NCBI GenBank assembly: GCA_900541975.1
Contig: UQLR01000009.1
Span: 1-64,000 of the forward strand
Reading direction: 5' to 3'
Source: an uncultured Oscillospiraceae bacterium
Lineage (GTDB): Bacteria > Bacillota > Clostridia > Oscillospirales > Acutalibacteraceae
DNA: 64,000 bases
Of the stretch, positions 59,914-64,000 are shown in pieces. The position numbers were made by a program, and so were the translations under genes. The notes under the pieces were generated by a model. It had not been told where the DNA came from. It saw only the letters and a list, made by a program, of their open reading frames with translations, and did not search any database. The first letter of the stretch is position 1. Each line of letters starts with the position of its first letter.

Positions 59914-60840
59914 TCAGGTGAAAAGCGGCGTGCTGAAATAACGCTCGGCAGTGTCTGGCAGCACGGTGATAACGGTTTTGCCGGGTCCAAGCTTTTTTGC
60001 CATTTTTAAGGCGGCTGCTACGTTTGTGCCGGAGGAAATCCCGCACATAAGCCCTTCCAGGCGCGCAAGATCTTTGGCGGTTTGTATGGCTTCTTCGTCA
60101 CTTACAATGTAGATATCGTCATAAATCTGTGTGTTCAGGTTGCGGGGAATCAGGCCGTCACCTATCCCCATCTGCAAATGGGCGCCTATGGTGCCGCCTG
60201 CCAGAATCGCCGCGTTTTCCGGCTCGACCGCCCAGATGAGAATATCAGGATATTGCGCCTTGAGCACCTCGCCTATACCGGTAATGGTGCCGCCTGTTCC
60301 TATACCGGAGCAAAAGCCGTCGATTGGCTGCGCAACCTGCTCCATAATCTCCAGAGCGGTGTGGCGCTTATGTACAAGCGGGTTTGCGGGGTTTTCAAAC
60401 TGCTGCGGAACGTAAACGCGCGGGTCTTCTTTTACCATTTGCAGCGCCGTTTGCAGGCAGGTTTCTATACATTTGCCAATGTTGCCGTCGTCATGAATTA
60501 AAATGACCTTTGCGCCGTAATGCTCAACCAGCTTTCTGCGCTCGTAGCTGACCGAGTCCGGCATAATGATCACCGTTTGGTAACCGCGTACCGCGCCCAC
60601 AAGCGCCAGGCCAATGCCCTGGTTGCCGCTGGTGGGCTCTACTATGATGGTATCTTTATGGATAAGCCCGTCTTTTTCGGCCTGCAGGATCATGTTATAG
60701 GCGGTTCTGGTTTTAATCGACCCACCTACGTTGAGCCCTTCGTATTTTACAAGCACCTGCGCGCCGTTTTTGTCGGCCATCCTGTTTAAGCGTATGACCG
60801 GCGTATGGCCAATTGCTTCGAGCACGTTGTCATAAATCAT
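59914..60840 (-). CDS. cysK: Cysteine synthase-like PLP enzyme
   Basis: 308 aa, fold-type II. Makes cysteine from an activated serine and sulfide. N-terminal MIYDNVLEAIGHTPVIRLNR, the PLP Lys in NVGGSIKTRTAYNM, TSGNQGIGLALVGAVRGY, the phosphate loop GIGTGGTITGIGEVLK, EPENAAILAGG, and CGISSGTNVAAALKMA. The substrate loop S-I-K-T-R and S-G-N-Q-G differ from the classic S-V-K-D-R and S-G-N-T-G, so the donor may not be O-acetylserine. cysE is not adjacent. Confidence 0.9.
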   Translation of the reverse strand: MIYDNVLEAIGHTPVIRLNRMADKNGAQVLVKYEGLNVGGSIKTRTAYNMILQAEKDGLIHKDTIIVEPTSGNQGIGLALVGAVRGYQTVIIMPDSVSYERRKLVEHYGAKVILIHDDGNIGKCIETCLQTALQMVKEDPRVYVPQQFENPANPLVHKRHTALEIMEQVAQPIDGFCSGIGTGGTITGIGEVLKAQYPDILIWAVEPENAAILAGGTIGAHLQMGIGDGLIPRNLNTQIYDDIYIVSDEEAIQTAKDLARLEGLMCGISSGTNVAAALKMAKKLGPGKTVITVLPDTAERYFSTPLFT

Positions 60841-60880
60841 AATGCCGCCCCTTTTCCATATGTAGATTCACACGAAAGAA

Positions 60881-60909
60881 ATTATACACCGAAATTGCCG
60901 TTTGTGCAA
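60881..60909 (-). promoter_or_regulatory. Sigma-A promoter of cysK
   Basis: TTGCAC (60904-60909), 17-nt spacer, TATAAT (60881-60886) on the minus strand. Confidence 0.8.
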
Positions 60910-60938
60910 TTGCAAAGCAGAGAATAAAACCGGTTGCG

Positions 60939-60967
60939 TTGTTGTTTGCCCGCAATTGTGGTATAAT
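60939..60967 (+). promoter_or_regulatory. Sigma-A promoter of nfo
   Basis: TTGTTG (60939-60944), 17-nt spacer, extended TGGTATAAT (TATAAT 60962-60967). Divergent from the cysK promoter. Confidence 0.75.
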
Positions 60968-61006
60968 AACTACAATATGCAATTATATGAAAGGACGGAA
61001 AAAAAC

Positions 61007-61855
61007 ATGCTGCATATTGGTTCGCATTTGTCGGCCGCCAAAGGGTTTACCCATATGGCGCAGGAGGCGGTGTCCATAGGCGCCAACACGTTCCAGTTTT
61101 TTACGCGCAACCCCAGAGGGTTTGCTGCAAAGGAGATAGACCCGGAAGATATTGCGCAGTTTCACGCATATATAGCAGATAAAGGCTTCGCGCCAATTTT
61201 GGCGCACGCGCCGTATACGCTCAATGCCTGCTCTGCAGACGCCCGCACCAGAGAGCTGGCGCAGATGATTATGGAAGACGACCTTAAGCGGATGGAGTAT
61301 GTGCCGCATAATTATTATAATTTTCATCCGGGCAGCCATGTAAAGCAGGGGGCGGAAGCGGGCATTGAGATGATTGCGGCGCTTTTAAACAGAATTTTAA
61401 AGCCGGAGCAGACCACAACCGTGCTGCTGGAAACCATGGCGGGCAAGGGCAGCGAGGTGGGACGCAGTTTTGAAGAGCTGCGCGCAATTTTAGACCGCGT
61501 GCAGCTAAAAGAGAAAATGGGTGTGTGCCTGGATACCTGCCATGTAAACGACGCGGGGTATGACATTGTGCATAACTTGGACGGCGTTTTGGAGGAGTTT
61601 GACCGGGTGATCGGCCTGGAGCGGCTGTACGCCGTCCATCTAAACGACAGCAAAACCCCCGGCGGCAGCCATAAAGACAGGCATGAAACCATTGGCAACG
61701 GCTATTTGGGGCTGGAGGCCATTGCCCGGGTGATCAACCACCCCAGGCTTCGGCATTTGCCGTTTTATCTGGAAACGCCGAACGACCTTGCGGGTTATGC
61801 GCAGGAGATCCGGCTTTTGCGGGGCCTGTATCAGGAAGACGGCGCACCGGCATAG
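61007..61855 (+). CDS. nfo: Endonuclease IV (AP endonuclease)
   Basis: 282 aa TIM-barrel zinc enzyme that cuts at abasic sites. Motifs: [99 protein letters not shown] and [16 protein letters not shown]; all nine metal ligands are expected from these. ATG at 61007 has AAAGGACGG upstream. Confidence 0.96.
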   Translation: MLHIGSHLSAAKGFTHMAQEAVSIGANTFQFFTRNPRGFAAKEIDPEDIAQFHAYIADKGFAPILAHAPYTLNACSADARTRELAQMIMEDDLKRMEYVPHNYYNFHPGSHVKQGAEAGIEMIAALLNRILKPEQTTTVLLETMAGKGSEVGRSFEELRAILDRVQLKEKMGVCLDTCHVNDAGYDIVHNLDGVLEEFDRVIGLERLYAVHLNDSKTPGGSHKDRHETIGNGYLGLEAIARVINHPRLRHLPFYLETPNDLAGYAQEIRLLRGLYQEDGAPA

Positions 61856-61882
61856 CGGGCCGCGCGCCGTTTACAGGCGGGC

Positions 61883-62066
61883 TTATTCTTTTTTATACCT
61901 TTGCTGTAAAATTTTCAGCTGTGTCTCCAGCATGCTGGTGGCAACATTGTTAAAACTGGAATCGGTCATGCTTGCAATTTCTTCAATACCGGCAATATAA
62001 ATGGATTTACTGCTGCATTTTTTCTTTGCCGGATCCCCAGTTCATCAAAATCAAACGCAAAGCTCA
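61883..62066 (-). pseudogene. Frameshifted copy of a small ribbon-helix-helix-like gene
   Basis: From the ATG at 62066 the frame reads MSFAFDFDELGIRQRKN and stops after 33 codons. A single-base shift at the run of six A's (about 62018) restores a ~61-residue product with CSSKSIYIAGIEEIASMTDS and SFNNVATSMLETQLKILQQR. This matches the intact gene at 62218 (IEEVSIKNDTSFNFALVSILE). One A lost from a run of seven would explain it; a sequencing error or programmed frameshift is also possible. The C-terminal part ends at 61883 (TAA). Confidence 0.65.
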
Positions 62067-62145
62067 TAAGGCCGTGTCTTCCCTTCAAATTTGTTTTTAC
62101 GTTTTTCTTTATACAAGTTGTTTTTAACCCAACGGTTTTTTCTGT

Positions 62146-62185
62146 TTATATACATTTCTTCTAATAAGTTTTTGTTCATTTCTTA
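62146..62185. repeat. Direct repeat, copy 1 (upstream of the pseudogene)
   Basis: About 39 bp nearly identical to 62471-62509 (shared cores TTCTTCTAA and AAGTTTTTGTTCATTTCTTA). Each copy lies 70-80 bp upstream of one of the two minus-strand RHH-like genes, so the genes were duplicated with their upstream regions. Confidence 0.75.
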
Positions 62186-62196
62186 CGGAAGCCTTT

Positions 62197-62235
62197 TTAA
62201 AAAACCGCTGTGTGGATTTATTTCACACAGCGGTT
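62197..62235 (-). terminator. Terminator that overlaps the end of the RHH-like gene
   Basis: 12-bp perfect stem AACCGCTGTGTG / CACACAGCGGTT with a 9-nt loop, then TTTT on the minus strand. The 5' arm codes for the last residues (NRCV) and the stop codon TAA lies in the loop. Confidence 0.85.
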
Positions 62236-62403
62236 TTCCGGTTGTTCCGGGAACAGCGTTTTTTCCAGTATAGAAACAAGCGCAAAGTTAAAACTGGTAT
62301 CGTTTTTTATGGAGACTTCTTCTATTTTGTCGGCAAGCGCTTCCGGCAAGTAAACGGTTTTGTAGATGTGAGGAGTTTTTTTTCGCGGGGACACCCTGTA
62401 CAT
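62218..62403 (-). CDS. Small ribbon-helix-helix-like DNA-binding protein
   Basis: 61 aa, AAAGGAGG upstream of the ATG. The segment KTVYLPEALADKIEEVSIKN has a short beta strand (YKTVYLP) followed by two helices, the last being DTSFNFALVSILEKTLF; this is the layout of Arc/CopG/MetJ proteins and of short plasmid antitoxins. No toxin gene is beside it. Paralogue of the frameshifted gene at 61883. Fold call from pattern only. Confidence 0.65.
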   Translation of the reverse strand: MYRVSPRKKTPHIYKTVYLPEALADKIEEVSIKNDTSFNFALVSILEKTLFPEQPENRCVK

Positions 62404-62470
62404 GCTTTTTCCTCCTTTCCTAAGTTTTCTTTATACGGGCTTTTATTTTACCCGCCGGCTATGATATGTT

Positions 62471-62533
62471 TATATAGCTTTCTTCTAAAAAGTTTTTGTT
62501 CATTTCTTATAAAAGAAATGAACAAAAACTTTT
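62471..62533. repeat. Direct repeat copy 2 and perfect 21-bp inverted repeat
   Basis: 62471-62509 repeats 62146-62185. Within it AAAAGTTTTTGTTCATTTCTT (62488-62508) is mirrored exactly at 62513-62533 across a 4-nt ATAA loop. So the 19-mer AAGTTTTTGTTCATTTCTT occurs three times in 370 bp, twice direct and once inverted. The rest of the gap to the next gene is empty. Confidence 0.85.
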
Positions 62534-62575
62534 CTGTCCGCGTAGCGGCTTTTCGTTCTATGCTGGATTGTTTAT

Positions 62576-63115
62576 TTAAATGGAATACCCATCCTCCGGC
62601 TTAATCCCGCACAGCAAAAGCGTACCGCACACGGCAAGCAGCGGGTAAACTTCTGTCTTTTCAGAAAGATGCGCAATAAAATCGTGTGGCTCGTATGCTT
62701 CCCCGTTTATGGAAGTCAGCTCGCGCTGCAGGCTGATGGTGGCGCGCGCATCGTCCAGGCTTGCAATGCTTAAAGTGTCGCGCAGGCCGGTGCCGCAGGT
62801 AATGGCGATATGGCTTGCGTCTTTCAGGCGGGAAACCGCCTTTTTATTATTGCTTTCCAAAACGGGGATCAACCCCTGAGAAAGCGGAAAACTGCCCGCG
62901 CTTTTAAAATTTTCGTCAAATACCAAAACGCCCTTTGCGCTGCCGGCGCGTGGCGCGCTGTGCGTACAAAAAAGCGTAAAGCGCGGGTCTTTGCAGCTTG
63001 TATACAGGGTGTTGCCAAGCATACCCTGCACGCCGCCATAATTGGAAAGCGCGCGCAAAAAGGTATGGTGCAGGCTTTGATCCCTGCGGCAGGAGCATAA
63101 CACGACAACGGGCAT
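62576..63115 (-). CDS. Uncharacterised protein
   Basis: 179 aa from the ATG at 63115 (GGAT 7 nt upstream); a second ATG at 63124 is possible. The sequence starts MPVVVLCSCRRDQSLHHTFL and contains GNTLYTSCKDPRFTLFCTHS, a short central beta-rich part and a helical C-terminal half; AITCGTGLRDTLSIASLDDA resembles a nucleotide- or phosphate-binding loop but no known motif is complete. The family is unknown to me. The end (AVCGTLLLCGIKPEDGYSI) is hydrophobic. Its neighbours give no clue to its role. Confidence 0.75.
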   Translation of the reverse strand: MPVVVLCSCRRDQSLHHTFLRALSNYGGVQGMLGNTLYTSCKDPRFTLFCTHSAPRAGSAKGVLVFDENFKSAGSFPLSQGLIPVLESNNKKAVSRLKDASHIAITCGTGLRDTLSIASLDDARATISLQRELTSINGEAYEPHDFIAHLSEKTEVYPLLAVCGTLLLCGIKPEDGYSI

Positions 63116-63189
63116 AAGAATCATCCATTTCTATTGTATTATGTAGCATTGCGTTTATTATTTGCCTTTGCCGCCGTTGTATACGCCTG

Positions 63190-64000
63190 TTATGCGTTTA
63201 TCAACGCGTCAAGCGCCGTTTCGTCTGTAAAGCCGTTTGCCGCTCCCGCTTCGCCAATTTTATAAGAGGCAAAATACACGGCGCGCCGCAAAGAGAAGAG
63301 CGCGTCGTTTGTTTTTGTATAAAAATGCATAAAGGCGGAAAAAAGCGCGTCGCCCGCGCCGACCGTATTCACAACCGGGCGGGTATAAACAGCGGGGATA
63401 TGAATGCACTGCCGGTTTTCCCTTGTGTAAAGTAAAGCGCCTTTATGCCCAAGCCCTACGGCGATGACCTTACAGCAGTAAACGCCGGCGAGCGCTTTTA
63501 CAAAGTCAGAAACTTCTCCTGGGATTGCTTCGTCGCTTAAAAAAAGCACGTCGGCGCTGTGCATGAAGTCCGCGTTAAAGGCGTCGTGCAGATCGGAAAG
63601 GACATGCACGTCCGTAGCGATTAAAACGCCGGCCTTTTTTGCAACGGACAAAAGCGGGCGGTTAAAATTGATGTTGCATAATACGGTCGTTTTGCAGCCT
63701 GTAAGCGCTTTTGTAAAAAGCGCGGGGTCGCACACGGCCTGCTGAATGTCTTTCAGGTCGCAGTAGATCTGGCGCTTTCCGCTTTTGTCATATAAAACGA
63801 CCGTTTGGGGCGACAGTGCCAGAGCAGGGCGGATATATGCAGTTTCCAGTCCTGCTTCCTGCACAGCCTGCAAAATGGCCTGCCCGGCCTGGTCGCGGCC
63901 TGTCAGGGAAAACAGCGTTACGCTGTCGCCCAGTGTGCGCAGCGCCTTTGCAACGTTAAAGCCCACCCCGGATACAGTGGCGTCGATACCGAAAAACGGA
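63190..64000 (-). CDS. PfkB-family sugar kinase, partial (cut by window edge)
   Basis: At least 269 codons; the 5' end lies beyond 64000. The reading frame continues upstream of the ATG-like GTG at 63966 (FGIDATVSG). A ribokinase-fold domain is visible: VGFNVAKALRTLGDSVTLFS, LLSVAKKAGVLIATDVHVLS and the catalytic motif VNTVGAGDALFSAFMHFYTK, where Asp is the base. The substrate (fructose-1-P, tagatose, ribose, nucleosides) cannot be settled from the visible part. Own stop at 63190; 74 nt separates it from the unknown gene. Confidence 0.88.
   Translation of the reverse strand, partial: PFFGIDATVSGVGFNVAKALRTLGDSVTLFSLTGRDQAGQAILQAVQEAGLETAYIRPALALSPQTVVLYDKSGKRQIYCDLKDIQQAVCDPALFTKALTGCKTTVLCNINFNRPLLSVAKKAGVLIATDVHVLSDLHDAFNADFMHSADVLFLSDEAIPGEVSDFVKALAGVYCCKVIAVGLGHKGALLYTRENRQCIHIPAVYTRPVVNTVGAGDALFSAFMHFYTKTNDALFSLRRAVYFASYKIGEAGAANGFTDETALDALINA

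Overview
The window is about 64 kb of chromosome from an endospore-forming, low-to-moderate-GC Gram-positive bacterium of the class Clostridia (Bacillota). Supporting evidence is a complete spoIIAA-spoIIAB-sigF operon, a SigH-like sigma factor, RicT (YaaT), YqzL-RecO, a stand-alone HPr with His15 and Ser46, a two-PASTA class B PBP, a type-3 prolyl-tRNA synthetase, and strong AGGAGG-type ribosome binding sites with frequent TTG/GTG starts. I cannot name the genus from sequence alone. There are no rRNA or tRNA genes and no CRISPR array. Apart from the two window ends the content is housekeeping.

Layout. 1-1034: a tyrosine recombinase cut by the window edge and, back to back with it, the last ~75 nt (domains V and VI) of a group IIC-like intron whose body is missing. 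1049-14139 (mostly minus): serC-serA serine synthesis, a NatAB-type ABC exporter, trmK-nif3, a DUF1858 protein, RqcH, RlmH, a WalJ-type hydrolase, murA and yifB. 14352-18108 (plus): sigH-like gene, a zinc-ribbon protein and a polar amino-acid ABC importer. 18116-25566: M28 peptidase, proBA, three small uncharacterised genes, a phosphodiesterase, proS and metA. 25574-32463 (minus): spoIIA operon, folC, and rsmI-trmN6-ferredoxin-ricT-holB, which resembles the yaaT-yabB-yabC region of Bacillus. 32649-45533 (plus): phoH-ybeY-dgkA-era-yqzL-recO-mutS2, then rimM-trmD, HPr, uvrC and rsmD-coaD.

45652-59014 is the division and cell wall (dcw) cluster: mraZ, rsmH, ftsL, PBP, an unusual 195-aa protein, mraY, ftsW, murG, a second murA, ftsQ and ftsZ. 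All four Mur ligases (murC, D, E, F), murB and ftsA are absent. The slot normally held by murE-murF carries a short protein whose C-terminal half looks like the end of a Mur ligase central domain, without a usable P-loop or C-terminal ligase domain. This is the most interesting item in the window. 59044-64000 holds a methyltransferase, cysK, endonuclease IV, a duplicated small ribbon-helix-helix-like gene module (one copy frameshifted) with repeats and a perfect 21-bp inverted repeat, an unknown protein and a PfkB kinase cut by the window edge.

Several genes act together: SerC/SerA and CysK in serine and cysteine supply, ProB/ProA in proline, RqcH and MutS2 in ribosome quality control, TrmK/TrmN6/TrmD/RsmI/RsmH/RsmD/RlmH in RNA methylation, and the dcw genes in septal peptidoglycan synthesis. 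Promoters listed are matches to the sigma-A pattern found by eye; terminators are hairpins followed by T-runs.
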